Positions 21,960 to 30,617 of a stretch of DNA of 60,553 nt are shown here, piece after piece. The notes beneath the pieces are model-generated. The model was not told where the DNA came from, did no database searches, and saw only the letters and a program-made list of their open reading frames with translations. The stretch lies in NCBI GenBank assembly GCA_022841795.1, contig JALHQU010000001.1:26061-86613 (forward strand). The letters run 5' to 3'. This DNA comes from Fimbriiglobus sp. (GTDB taxonomy: Bacteria; Planctomycetota; Planctomycetia; Gemmatales; Gemmataceae). Numbering within the stretch: the first letter of the stretch is position 1; the number at the start of each line of letters is the position of its first letter. The position numbers and the translations under genes were made by a program.

Positions 21960-22667
21960 TTACTTCTTGTCGTCCTTCTTCACCTCGCCCTTGCCGTCGG
22001 CGGGCTTGGTCTTCACTCCCTTCTCCTTCTCCTCCACGATCCGCTTGCGATTGGCAGCGAGCAGGTCGTGGTACTTGTTGAACTCGGGCCTTGTCGGCAT
22101 CCCGGCCGGGTAGAACTCACCCGTGCGCTTGCTGTGGATCGCCGGCCAGGCTTTATTCAACTCCTCGTCGCTCACGTCCTCGCCGTTTTCGAGGGCGTTG
22201 AAGATGCGATCCCACTTGTACCGGCTGTCGTCCTTCGGCCGCTGGCTTTCCGGCAGGTTCTCCCCCGGCCGGCGGGTGATGCAGATCCGCAGGCAGTAGG
22301 TCAACCCGTCCCTGTCGTCCTTCAGCACCTTCAAGGTGACAGTATCACCGACCTTGACGTCCGCCCAGCGGTAGGTGTACATGCCGAACGAGTCGTCGAT
22401 TGCCAGACCTTCACGGAGCAGGTCGATGGGGACGAATCGGTGCAACTGGACCCGGCCGCCGTCCAGTTTCTCGGTCAGGATCAGGCCGTCCGCGTCGATC
22501 GAGTCCACCACCCCGTCGTAACTGTCACACGCCACCGAGCGCGTCAGCACTTTCACGTCCGTCGGCTTGGACGGCCGTTTGCCCTGCGCGGTGCCCGACG
22601 GAGGGTCGACGGCGGCGAACAACCCCACGATGGCGAACACCGCCAGGCATCTCATATGTTGTCGCAT
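21960..22667 (-). CDS. Exported unknown protein with lysine-rich tail
   Basis: A 235-aa protein with a Sec-type signal peptide (residues 1-28, ending in SGTAQ) and no recognised domain. Residues 45-125 look beta-rich (DGVVDSIDADGLILTEK, VKVGDTVTLKVL), like small barrel domains. The C-terminal 30 residues are very rich in Lys, Glu and Asp. The start has a GGAG ribosome-binding site 8 bases upstream. The surface-protein gene at 22723 ends 56 bases upstream and may share its transcript. It is probably periplasmic; function unknown. Confidence 0.7.
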   Translation of the reverse strand: MRQHMRCLAVFAIVGLFAAVDPPSGTAQGKRPSKPTDVKVLTRSVACDSYDGVVDSIDADGLILTEKLDGGRVQLHRFVPIDLLREGLAIDDSFGMYTYRWADVKVGDTVTLKVLKDDRDGLTYCLRICITRRPGENLPESQRPKDDSRYKWDRIFNALENGEDVSDEELNKAWPAIHSKRTGEFYPAGMPTRPEFNKYHDLLAANRKRIVEEKEKGVKTKPADGKGEVKKDDKK

Positions 22668-22722
22668 GAGTGTACTCCGAGAGAACGCGGCGGACGGGGT
22701 GACACCCCGCCCGCCGCAGCGG

Positions 22723-24285
22723 TCAGGCCTTGCGCTTCACGAGGAGCTTCTTGTTCATGTCGGCCAGGGTGGGCGGATCGAAGAGGGTGATCTTGGTCTT
22801 GTCCGGTTGCGAGAGGATCTTCGGCAGCGTGACCGGGCCACCTGCGAGAGTGCCACCGTAGGTACTCGTGATCAGCGTCCACTCGGAACCGATCGCCCGC
22901 ACGTCCCCGGTTTCGTCGAACCACTTCACCTCGAGAATGCTGACCTGGTCATCGAGCAAGACCCGTCCCGTGGCCTCGATCGTGTCGTTCCTGTTCGCGA
23001 TGGGGCTGGCGTACATCTCGATGGTGCCGCTGTTCAGGAGGTGCCCGACGATGCGGAGGTTGATCTTCTTCGACGGGCCAACGTCCGCCCGCTTCAGGAA
23101 GGTACCGGGGTCGAGTTGGAGGGCCGCGTAGTCATGCTCGATATCCGGCCCCTTGATGGTCACGTCGGGTTGTTCGGCGAGCGGCTCGTTGTCTCCGCCC
23201 CTCACCTCCCGTAGCTCGAACCTGCCCTTTTCGATGTACACCTTGCCCAGATGCTGGCAGGTGATCTGACACCCGGCTTCGATCTGGGTGACGGCGTCCG
23301 CGCTGTTTTGGTGGAGTCCGCCACCCTCGCCCGATTCAGGCACGAACAGCAGTTCCGACGTGTCCATGATCTTGACCACGCCGTAGTTGGTCAGTTTCGG
23401 CTCCTTCGCCTTCAACTCCACCCGAGCGGGGAGTGTGGATTCGCCGCGCTCCTTCGCCATGACTTCACAGATGCTGTCCCCATCGACTTTCAGTTCGCCG
23501 TTCTTGTCGAGCCCGTCTTCCTCGAAGTTGACCGTGATCTTCCCCGGGATGGGCGGCGGCGGGGGCGGCAGGTTTCTCGGCACCGGCGCCTTGATCCTGA
23601 GAATGCTCTCGTCCTGCACGATGATGCTCTGACCGATCCGCATCGTGTAGTCGCCCGCCAGCATCTCCACCGCACCGGCGATGCCGGCCGAGTTCGCCTG
23701 GATTCGGATGGTCGAGCCCGAACTGACGCTCCCGCCGTTCGGGTTCATCACCCCGAGCGGCACGGAGATGCGGTATTCGCCAGCGGTGGCGGACGTGTTC
23801 AGGTGGCCGCCGGTCCACGAGAACGAACCGTCGATGGTGACGTTCTTGCCCGGCGTGGACGTGTTCCCGCACTCCTGGGTGTACTCGCCGAACTTGATGT
23901 GGAACGGGATGGTCAGGGTGCCCGAGTAGTTGTCGCGGATGCGGATGCCGTAGTAGTTGTCCGGCAGGGTGACCGGCGCGTTCGGGGTGGGCGGGTACAC
24001 CAACCCCTGGGCGAAGGTGGTGCTGGTGTTACTGCCGGACGGCGGGAGCGGCGGGTCGCCCGACCCGCTGTTCGGGCCGCTGAAGTCCAGGATGTCGCCC
24101 GCCTGCGGCAGACGGAGCAGGTCCCAGTTGGCCGGGTCGATGTAGCTGCTCGTGTACCCCAGCCAGCCGATGACCGCCGGGTTCTCCCGCTTCTCCAACT
24201 CCGTCAGCCGCAGCTTGGAGCCGCTGAGTTGCGGCGGGTCGCCGCTTCCGCTCCCCGACCCCAGCCAATTGAACAGGCCGAACAT
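22723..24285 (-). CDS. Large beta-rich surface protein with planctomycete N-terminal motif
   Basis: A 520-aa protein. Near residue 27 it has LRLTELEKRENPAVIGW, like the N-terminal motif (L-x-x-LE-x-R-x-x-PA) seen on many large planctomycete surface proteins. Next comes DPANWDLLRLPQAGD, a pattern common before parallel-beta or G8-like repeats. The body is rich in short beta strands, Gly, Asn and Ser, with no catalytic motif. An AGGAGGA ribosome-binding site 5 bases before the ATG at 24285 fixes the start; the open frame reaching 24534 adds low-complexity sequence and is rejected. It could be a surface fibre or a glycan-binding structural protein. Confidence 0.7.
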   Translation of the reverse strand: MFGLFNWLGSGSGSGDPPQLSGSKLRLTELEKRENPAVIGWLGYTSSYIDPANWDLLRLPQAGDILDFSGPNSGSGDPPLPPSGSNTSTTFAQGLVYPPTPNAPVTLPDNYYGIRIRDNYSGTLTIPFHIKFGEYTQECGNTSTPGKNVTIDGSFSWTGGHLNTSATAGEYRISVPLGVMNPNGGSVSSGSTIRIQANSAGIAGAVEMLAGDYTMRIGQSIIVQDESILRIKAPVPRNLPPPPPPIPGKITVNFEEDGLDKNGELKVDGDSICEVMAKERGESTLPARVELKAKEPKLTNYGVVKIMDTSELLFVPESGEGGGLHQNSADAVTQIEAGCQITCQHLGKVYIEKGRFELREVRGGDNEPLAEQPDVTIKGPDIEHDYAALQLDPGTFLKRADVGPSKKINLRIVGHLLNSGTIEMYASPIANRNDTIEATGRVLLDDQVSILEVKWFDETGDVRAIGSEWTLITSTYGGTLAGGPVTLPKILSQPDKTKITLFDPPTLADMNKKLLVKRKA

Positions 24286-24676
24286 GCTGATCCTCCTGAT
24301 GGGAAGTGTACCCCGGCGGGCGCGACGTGCGCATTGGGGGGCACCCGTGTAGTTGCAATTCCGCGTCGGAAGAGGACAAAATTGTGCGAGAAAACGCAAG
24401 TGCGGTCGCTCGCGGTGGTTCGGGGCGAGTCCGGCCCGCGAGGTCGCGGTTTTTGCTGGTGTCCCGCCTTCAGGCGGTCTTCGGTGCCGAGAAGACCGGC
24501 TGAAGCCGGGACACCAACCACACCCCGCACCCACAAGCCTTGCGGCTCGGGTTCGCCAGACTACCGCAACCCGTTCGCCGGTAGGCGGTTCCCCATTCCA
24601 ACACTATTTCGTCGGATACACCGAAATGAGTTCGCGCGGGGGGGCGCAGTGCGAACACAACGAATCCGTCGGGCAC
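24286..24676. other. 391-base intergenic region
   Basis: No convincing gene. It is the upstream region of the surface-protein gene (minus strand) and the downstream region of the NusG-like gene. It holds an AT-richer stretch at about 24350-24400, where a promoter for the surface protein would be expected (no clear box pair seen), and the palindrome at 24458-24515. Confidence 0.65.
24458..24515. repeat. Imperfect palindrome GGTGTCCCG family
   Basis: Arms of about 28 bases (24458-24484 against 24487-24515) pair with a few mismatches over GGTGTCCCG, CTTCAG and GGTCTTC. It lies 161 bases downstream of the NusG-like gene on that gene's strand, and no gene covers it. It is either a terminator or a dispersed repeat. 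Confidence 0.75.
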
Positions 24677-25231
24677 TCAGGCCGCCACGCCCAACCACTC
24701 GCCGTCCACGATCACCGACACCCCCTGCTGGATGAAGTCCACGGCGACGACGAACTTGAACCCGCCGGCCTCCCGCACCACCGTGCCGGGGGTGCCGGCC
24801 AGTGGGCCGTCGCGGACCACCACCCGCGTGCCCGGGTCGAGCTTCTGTTCCGCCTGCACCGGCCGGCCCAGGTCGAGTACCGCCCGCACCCGCCGCAGGT
24901 CCGCCCACATCCGCTCCTGGTCGCCGACGGGCAGCAGCTGGGCCACCCGTTTGGTCGCCATCACCCGCCACCTGTCCGCGATGGAGGACCGCACGAACAC
25001 GTACCCGGGGAACAGCGGCACCCGGACCGGCACCACCCGCCCGCCCACCTTCGTGCGGCGGGTGCGACATGGCAGGTAGAACGGCAGACCGGCGGCGATG
25101 CAGGCGCGGGCGGTGGCCTTCTCTTGACGCGGGCGGGTGTGGGCCACCCACCACACGAGGCCGTCGGCACCCGGCGGGGAAGCGAACAGGTCCGCCGGAT
25201 ACGTATCCGGCTCGTCAGGCAGAACGGGCAT
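24677..25231 (-). CDS. Specialised NusG-family transcription elongation factor
   Basis: This 184-aa protein has the two NusG domains. The NGN domain (residues about 25-110) opens with VWWVAHTRPRQEKATA and contains LFPGYVFVR, the part that binds RNA polymerase. A KOW domain (about 130-184, PGTRVVVRDGPLAGTPGTV) follows. Housekeeping NusG genes lie with secE or ribosomal genes; this one lies beside an exosortase and a long polysaccharide operon, like RfaH, UpxY and LoaP, which prevent early termination in such operons. The ATG at 25231 is used; the open frame upstream only shadows the exosortase gene. It is probably cotranscribed with the exosortase, 104 bases upstream. Confidence 0.87.
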   Translation of the reverse strand: MPVLPDEPDTYPADLFASPPGADGLVWWVAHTRPRQEKATARACIAAGLPFYLPCRTRRTKVGGRVVPVRVPLFPGYVFVRSSIADRWRVMATKRVAQLLPVGDQERMWADLRRVRAVLDLGRPVQAEQKLDPGTRVVVRDGPLAGTPGTVVREAGGFKFVVAVDFIQQGVSVIVDGEWLGVAA

Positions 25232-25335
25232 GGTACCAACGGGTTGGGGCGAAGCTCTGTCTCGAATACTATCCCACGGACGGCGGGCAAGCGGCGGGCG
25301 GTGAAGGTTCGGGGAACGTTTTCCCCCCTGCGGGA

Positions 25336-26931
25336 TTATCGTGCGGGTGGCACCGGCGGCGCGGCCCACGGGCACAGCACATACACGGCGTCGGCCAGCC
25401 GTTTGGCGAATAATGTCGCCTCGGCGCGGCCCCAATCCGATGCATCTTCGGTGCCGATCAGGACGACCAGCCGGCCCTCCGGCGGGGCCTCGTTCGCCCC
25501 GCGGGCCAGCCGGTCGATGCGGTCGATCACCCCCCGCACGCCCAGCCCGCGGGACGCCGTTCGCTCCTCCGTTTCGCCCCACACCTGCCGCCCTTCCTGC
25601 GTCCAGTACTGCACGAACAGCTTGCCGCGGTCGCCGGACAACACCCGGCACGTTACCGGCACGCTGCCGCCGCACCCCGGTGCCAGCGGCTCGACCGTCC
25701 GGCTGGTGACGGCCAACCCGGCGTTCGGCAGGCACACGTCCGGGTGGTGGTACCCCTTCACCTGCTGGGCGGCCGACCAGTACAGCACCCACACGAACAT
25801 CCGCCGGCCGAGCCGGTCGCGGTACTCGCGGAAGGCGCAGGCGGTGTACTCCAGCGACTCGCTCACGTGCGGCGGAACGGGCCGGTCGGTGCCGGTCCAG
25901 TCGCCGAGCGTGAGCGGCAGGTCGGCGAGCGCGGGGGTCGGTGTCGCGGCGGGCTTGGCCGACCCGCCCTGCCACGCGGCGACCCCGGCCGCCACGACCG
26001 CCACAGCGAGGACGACGGCGGACGCCGGAACCAGTCGGCTCACGCGGGCCGCCGGGGCTTCAACTGCCGCTGTCGCGGCGACGGGCTTCTTCAGCCGGGC
26101 GGCCAGCCAGCAGATCGCCCCCAACCCGACCAGCACCATCACCAGCCCGAGCGCCTCGTGCCAGTCGCCGCGGATGTACTTGTCCCCGGCCCACTCCTGG
26201 ATGAACCCGCTGAGCACCACCCGCAGGGTGTTCACGACCCACACCACCGGGATGCTGAGCAGCACCAGCAGCCCGCCGCGGGGCGGGCGGAACCCGTGCC
26301 AGTAGGCGATGAACGCGGCCAGGGCGGTGAGGGCGGTGAGCGACCGCACCCCGCTGCACGTCTCCTCGACGCCCAGGTCGCCGCCGGGCAGCCGCAGCAG
26401 GTACCCGCCGCCCGGCCGCTCGACCGCGAACCCGCTCAGCTTGAGCAGTGCCGCCGACGCGGTGGTGGTCAGGTCCTGGAGCTTGAACTTGAGCGGGCTT
26501 TCGATCGCCGTCGGCAGAGGCAGGGCGAACGCGGCGAACAGCGGCGGGAACGCCAGGTGCCGCACCGCCGGCCAGCCGGACCGGAGCAGGACGCAGCCGG
26601 TTCCGATCGCCAGCAGCGTCGCCCACTGCCACCAGATGAGGACCGCCCGCCCGCCGGTCATGTCCGTTTGCAGGAACCACACGAGCGGGAGGGGCAGGAC
26701 GGGCAGGAGGACGAGCAGGAAACCGGGGATCGGGCGGGGTACGCCGGCGGGAACGGTTCGCCACTGGCGGTCGGCGGCCCAGACCGCGGCGGCCAGGATC
26801 AGGTAGCGGTCCACCGCCGCCAGCGCCCACCCCCAGTACTGGACCAGCGAGACCAGCAGCCCGGTCGCGACCGCCCCCAGGCCGAAGACGGTGAGGCGGT
26901 CGGCCCAGCGGGGGGACGGCGGGGTGGTCAT
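25336..26931 (-). CDS. Exosortase fused to an EpsI-type domain
   Basis: A 531-aa fusion. Residues about 10-280 form a multi-span exosortase with the three catalytic elements in place: Cys192 in EETCSGVRS, Arg237 in NTLRV and His258 in DWHEALG. Exosortases cleave C-terminal sorting signals (PEP-CTERM type) on exported proteins, usually together with exopolysaccharide synthesis. After a membrane segment near 305-325, residues about 340-531 are an EpsI (DUF3485) domain, with YHHPDVCLPNAG near 415. EpsI is often a separate gene, so the fusion is notable. I found no protein with a sorting signal in the window. Confidence 0.88.
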   Translation of the reverse strand: MTTPPSPRWADRLTVFGLGAVATGLLVSLVQYWGWALAAVDRYLILAAAVWAADRQWRTVPAGVPRPIPGFLLVLLPVLPLPLVWFLQTDMTGGRAVLIWWQWATLLAIGTGCVLLRSGWPAVRHLAFPPLFAAFALPLPTAIESPLKFKLQDLTTTASAALLKLSGFAVERPGGGYLLRLPGGDLGVEETCSGVRSLTALTALAAFIAYWHGFRPPRGGLLVLLSIPVVWVVNTLRVVLSGFIQEWAGDKYIRGDWHEALGLVMVLVGLGAICWLAARLKKPVAATAAVEAPAARVSRLVPASAVVLAVAVVAAGVAAWQGGSAKPAATPTPALADLPLTLGDWTGTDRPVPPHVSESLEYTACAFREYRDRLGRRMFVWVLYWSAAQQVKGYHHPDVCLPNAGLAVTSRTVEPLAPGCGGSVPVTCRVLSGDRGKLFVQYWTQEGRQVWGETEERTASRGLGVRGVIDRIDRLARGANEAPPEGRLVVLIGTEDASDWGRAEATLFAKRLADAVYVLCPWAAPPVPPAR

Positions 26932-26981
26932 GGTACGCGGCCGAGATTCGACGCTGGACTCGATCGCCGGTGGCGATCGGC

Positions 26982-27070
26982 GGGCCGCCACAGAGGGCGG
27001 CCCCTACAAGACGGCGCTCCGTAGGGGCCGCCCTCTGTGGCGGCCCGCTGGTCCGGTCCGGCCGGACCAG
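26982..27070. repeat. Composite palindromic element, copy 2
   Basis: Perfect 26-base arms (26982-27007 against 27021-27046, 13-base loop) are followed at once by a second hairpin with perfect 9-base arms (27048-27056 against 27062-27070). The same composite occurs at 1-78. It lies between the TPR gene and the exosortase gene on the minus strand, 20 bases after the TPR stop and 50 bases before the exosortase start, and could partly terminate transcription or separate their expression. Confidence 0.9.
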
Positions 27071-27090
27071 CATTCCGACCCTGACCCGGC

Positions 27091-28488
27091 TCACTTCTTC
27101 GGCTCGTCCTTCTTCTCCGGCACCTTCTTGGCCAGCTCGGGCAGCCACGCCTTCGCGTCCTGGCGGTACACGAACAGTCCGTGCGGGGAGGACACCGCCT
27201 CCTTCAGGAAGCGGTGCGCGTCCTCGTACTTCTGTTTGGCGTCCAGCAGCTTCGCCAGGTAGTACGCGGTGTCCAGGTTCACCTGCCCGGCGGACAGGGC
27301 CACCCCGAGCGCCTTGTCGGCGTCGTCCGCCCGGCCGGCCTTGAGCAGGCTCCAGCCGAGGACGGCGTAGGGGAGCGGCGCCCGCTGGTTCTGCTTCACC
27401 AGCGTGTCGGCCAGATCCACCGCCCGCTTCACCTTCTTCTCGTCCCCGGACTCGGCCAGCGCCACGCACAGGTAGCCGGTGGCGAACGAGTCGCCGGGGG
27501 CGTCCTTCATGATGCCCTCCAGCAGGGTCTCGGCGGCCGGGTACTCCTTGCGGTGCAGGTGCCACAGCGCCTTGGCCGCGGCCGTGTCCCGGCCGGTCGG
27601 GTCGATCTTGGCCATCGCCTCGACGTACAGGCCGGCGGCGTCCGTCTTCCCGTCCTCCATCAGCCACACGGCGTACTCGCGGTGGCACTTGGCGTTCTTG
27701 GCGTGCGCCGTCACCGCCTTCTTGTAGTGGTCCTCGGCCTTCTGCCGATCAGCCGCAGCCACCGTTGGCTCGCTGGTGGTCGATTTGCCCTGCCACAGGG
27801 CGGCCATCCGCAGGTCCGGCGGGTCCAGGGTGGGGTCGTCGGCGAACGCCTTGGTCAGCTCGTCGAACGCCTCCTCCGGCTTGCCGGTGAGGAACACCAC
27901 CTCGGCCAGCCGCTGCCGCAGCGGGCCGTTCTTCGGGTCCTCGTTCAGCATCCCCCGCAGGTACTCCTTGGCGGCGTCGAAATCCCGGCGGGCGGAGAAG
28001 CACGACGCCAGCCCGTCGCGGACGTTCCGCAGGTACCGCTTCTTCTGCTCGGCGTCCCACCGCGGCTCCTTGGCCAGCGCCTCGGCCGTCTGCAGGTTCA
28101 GGATGGCCTCGGTCAGCCGCCCCTCGTTGAACGCCACGTTCCCGTTGAACAGGTACCCCTCGACGTGGGTGCGGTCCTCGGCGATGGCCTGCTCGATGAA
28201 CTGGCGGGCCACCTGCCCGTTGTTCGTCTGGAGGCACCACTGGGCGATCTGCAGCTTCGGCAGCGGCAGGGCGGGGTTCGCCTTCACCGCCTTCTTCAGC
28301 AGCTCCAGCGCGTCCGGCACCTTGTTCTGCTTGAACAGCTCGAGCGCCTTCTCCACGTCCGGGTTGGGGGCCGGGGCGCCGGGCTTGGCGGGCGGCGTCG
28401 GCGTCGGCGGGGTGGGCGGCGGTTGCCCGCCGATAGCCCCCGCGAGGGCCAGGGTGAGAGCCAGGGTGAGGGCGGTCGGTCGGGTCAC
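27091..28488 (-). CDS. Exported TPR-repeat protein
   Basis: A 465-aa protein with a Sec-type signal (residues 1-22, ending in GAIGGQ), a Pro-rich linker, and TPR repeats from about 43 to 445 (for example ALELFKQNKVPDALELLKKA, and later DLADTLVKQ repeats). The C-terminus is Lys/Glu-rich. It should sit in the periplasm and act as a scaffold. The GTG start overlaps the stop of the upstream TPR gene (GTGA), so the pair is coupled. TPR proteins occur in exosortase/exopolysaccharide loci, where some take part in export; the exact role here is inference. Confidence 0.82.
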   Translation of the reverse strand: MTRPTALTLALTLALAGAIGGQPPPTPPTPTPPAKPGAPAPNPDVEKALELFKQNKVPDALELLKKAVKANPALPLPKLQIAQWCLQTNNGQVARQFIEQAIAEDRTHVEGYLFNGNVAFNEGRLTEAILNLQTAEALAKEPRWDAEQKKRYLRNVRDGLASCFSARRDFDAAKEYLRGMLNEDPKNGPLRQRLAEVVFLTGKPEEAFDELTKAFADDPTLDPPDLRMAALWQGKSTTSEPTVAAADRQKAEDHYKKAVTAHAKNAKCHREYAVWLMEDGKTDAAGLYVEAMAKIDPTGRDTAAAKALWHLHRKEYPAAETLLEGIMKDAPGDSFATGYLCVALAESGDEKKVKRAVDLADTLVKQNQRAPLPYAVLGWSLLKAGRADDADKALGVALSAGQVNLDTAYYLAKLLDAKQKYEDAHRFLKEAVSSPHGLFVYRQDAKAWLPELAKKVPEKKDEPKK

Positions 28489-30617
28489 TGTTTCTCCCGG
28501 AGCAGGGTGGCTTCGGCGGTGGTGAGGTCGAGGCGGTCTTGCGGAGACATTGTGCGGGTGCGGGCGTCGGCCAGGAACACCTTGGCCTCGGCCGTCTTGC
28601 CGGCGGCGTGGTAGGCCAGGGCCAGGTGGACGGACCCGCGGGCGGACGGCGGGGCGGTCTTGCGGGCCGCCTCCAGCGCCGCCACCGCTTTGTCCTTCTG
28701 CCCGTTCGCCAGATACACCGCACCGAGGGTGATGAGCTGCGGGCCGGTGAGCGGGGTGTTGGCGTCGAACGCGGCGACGAGCGGGGCGACGTCGGCCAGC
28801 CCCTTGTCGGCGGCTTTCTCCGCCTTCACCCGCACCCAGGCCAGGGCGGCGGCCACGTCCACGTCGTTCGGCCGGCTGGAGCGAGCGCGTTCGAGCGCCG
28901 CCACCGCCGCCCGCAGGCGGGCGGGTTCCCACACCGGCTCCTGGTACTCGGCCGCGCGGGCCAGTTCGAGTGCGCGGGTGACGGCCAGGTCGGTCGCCGG
29001 CCACCGCGCCGCCACCCGGTCGATGGCGTCGAGTACGGCGGCGGACACGGCCGGGTCGTAGGGGGCACCGGCGAACCCGTCGATGACCGCTACCACCGCG
29101 GCGGGCGAACCGCTGCGGGTGGAGCGGTCGAACGCCCGGCTCAGCAGGTCGGGGGCGGTGACGGTCAGCCCGGCGGCCACCCGCGTGCGGGCGTACCCGC
29201 GGGCCAGCTCCGGCACCTCGAACAGGGCGTCTTCGCCCAACTCGGCGAGCAGTTGCACCGCCCCGCTCGGGTCGCCGTTGATGAGCAGGATCTCCGCTTC
29301 GATGAGCAGGGCGCGGGGGTGCTTCGGGCTGATCTCGCGGGCCTTGCGGCAGGCGAACACGGCCGCGTCCCGCCGGCCGACGGCCATCGCCGTCTCCGCG
29401 GCCAGCGTCCACAGGAACGGGTTCTTCGGCTGCTGCTCGGCGGCCCGGAACGCGCTCGCCAGCGCCTCGGCCGGGTCGTCCGCCTGGAGCATGAGCAGGC
29501 TGTGGAAGGCGAGCAGTTGCGGGTGGCTGCCGCACTCCCGCAGGCCGGCGGCGATGGTGTCGCGGGCGGCGGCGTCCTTCCGCCGCACCTGCACCCGACC
29601 GATGCCCAGGTACGCGGCCGGCTCCTTCGGGGTGCGGTCGATGACCGCCTGCCACGCCCGCTTGGTGCGGTCGTCCAGTTCCTTCGTCAGCCCGTCGTAC
29701 TGTTCGGCCGAGATCTGCCCGGACGTGCGGAGGGCGGCGAACGCCGGGGCCAGCCGGTCGCAGATGGTGCCGAGCTTGGTCAACTGCTGATGGCCGTCGC
29801 CCGCCGCGGCCTGGTCGTGTGCCTGGTCGATCAGCCGGCCGACCGGCACCGCCGCCAGCGACAGCCGGTTGCCGAGTTCGCCGGCGGACGGGTGGAACGC
29901 GGTCAGGTAGCACTCGATCAGATGCAGCTTGACCGCCAGCGGGTGCCGGCCCACGTCCGACGCGCCGAGTACGTCCACCACCACGTTGTTCACGAACCGG
30001 GTGAGTTTGGCCGGGTTCTGGCCGGTGCGGACGAGCAGCTCGTGGGCGAACAGCAGGGCGAACGGGGACGGCGGGTGGGCGGCCGGGTCGGGCAGGGCGG
30101 CCAGCTCGGTGCGGGCCTCATCCAGGTTCCCGGTTTCGAGCAGGTGGCTGACCACCGCGCACCGGGCGAGCCAGTCGTTCGGCTCCCGCGCCAGGTGCTT
30201 CTTCGCCTCGCGGGCGGCGGCCGGGGCGTTCTTGGCCCGCAGGTGGCGGAACACCACGAACATGCGGAGGGTGGCGTCGTCCGCGTCCGTCTCGCCGGTC
30301 TCCAGAGCTTTGCGGTACCGTACCGCCCGCTCGTCCGTCGGGTCGAGCGCCGTCACCTCGTCCAGGGCGGCCAGCATGCCGTCGTCGTCCCCCTCCTTCG
30401 CCGCCTTCTCGAACCGCACCCACTCGTTGTACACGGCGAACTGCTGCTTGCCCCGCGCCCACCGCCACGCCCCGAACGCGCCGCTGCCGGCGATGGCCAA
30501 CGCGAACGCCAGCACCGCCCCCCACCGCAGCCAGCCGGGGAACGACCGCCACCAGCCCTTAAACCGGGCGGCCCGCGACGGGAGCAACGGGTTCACTCGG
30601 GCCGGCGGTGGAGGCAT
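28485..30617 (-). CDS. Membrane-anchored TPR-repeat protein
   Basis: A 710-aa protein with a Pro-rich cytoplasmic start, one membrane anchor at about residues 30-52, and TPR-like helical repeats over the rest, presumably in the periplasm (for example NPFLWTLAAETAMAVGRRDA and HPRALLIEAEILLINGDPSGA). The start is uncertain: the ATG at 30617 is used, an in-frame GTG lies at 30638, and neither has a clear ribosome-binding site; the open frame further upstream is low-complexity. It is the first gene of the minus-strand unit TPR, TPR, exosortase, NusG-like, divergent from the polysaccharide operon. Confidence 0.8.
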   Translation of the reverse strand: MPPPPARVNPLLPSRAARFKGWWRSFPGWLRWGAVLAFALAIAGSGAFGAWRWARGKQQFAVYNEWVRFEKAAKEGDDDGMLAALDEVTALDPTDERAVRYRKALETGETDADDATLRMFVVFRHLRAKNAPAAAREAKKHLAREPNDWLARCAVVSHLLETGNLDEARTELAALPDPAAHPPSPFALLFAHELLVRTGQNPAKLTRFVNNVVVDVLGASDVGRHPLAVKLHLIECYLTAFHPSAGELGNRLSLAAVPVGRLIDQAHDQAAAGDGHQQLTKLGTICDRLAPAFAALRTSGQISAEQYDGLTKELDDRTKRAWQAVIDRTPKEPAAYLGIGRVQVRRKDAAARDTIAAGLRECGSHPQLLAFHSLLMLQADDPAEALASAFRAAEQQPKNPFLWTLAAETAMAVGRRDAAVFACRKAREISPKHPRALLIEAEILLINGDPSGAVQLLAELGEDALFEVPELARGYARTRVAAGLTVTAPDLLSRAFDRSTRSGSPAAVVAVIDGFAGAPYDPAVSAAVLDAIDRVAARWPATDLAVTRALELARAAEYQEPVWEPARLRAAVAALERARSSRPNDVDVAAALAWVRVKAEKAADKGLADVAPLVAAFDANTPLTGPQLITLGAVYLANGQKDKAVAALEAARKTAPPSARGSVHLALAYHAAGKTAEAKVFLADARTRTMSPQDRLDLTTAEATLLREKQ

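Noticed and set aside
24286-24534. N-terminal extension of the surface protein
   Set aside because: It crosses the palindrome at 24458-24515 and has Arg/Pro-rich composition; the AGGAGGA site directly before 24285 decides the start.
2191-27070. Dispersed palindromes as a CRISPR array
   Set aside because: The repeats are inverted, single at each site and far apart; there are no regularly spaced direct repeats and no cas genes.
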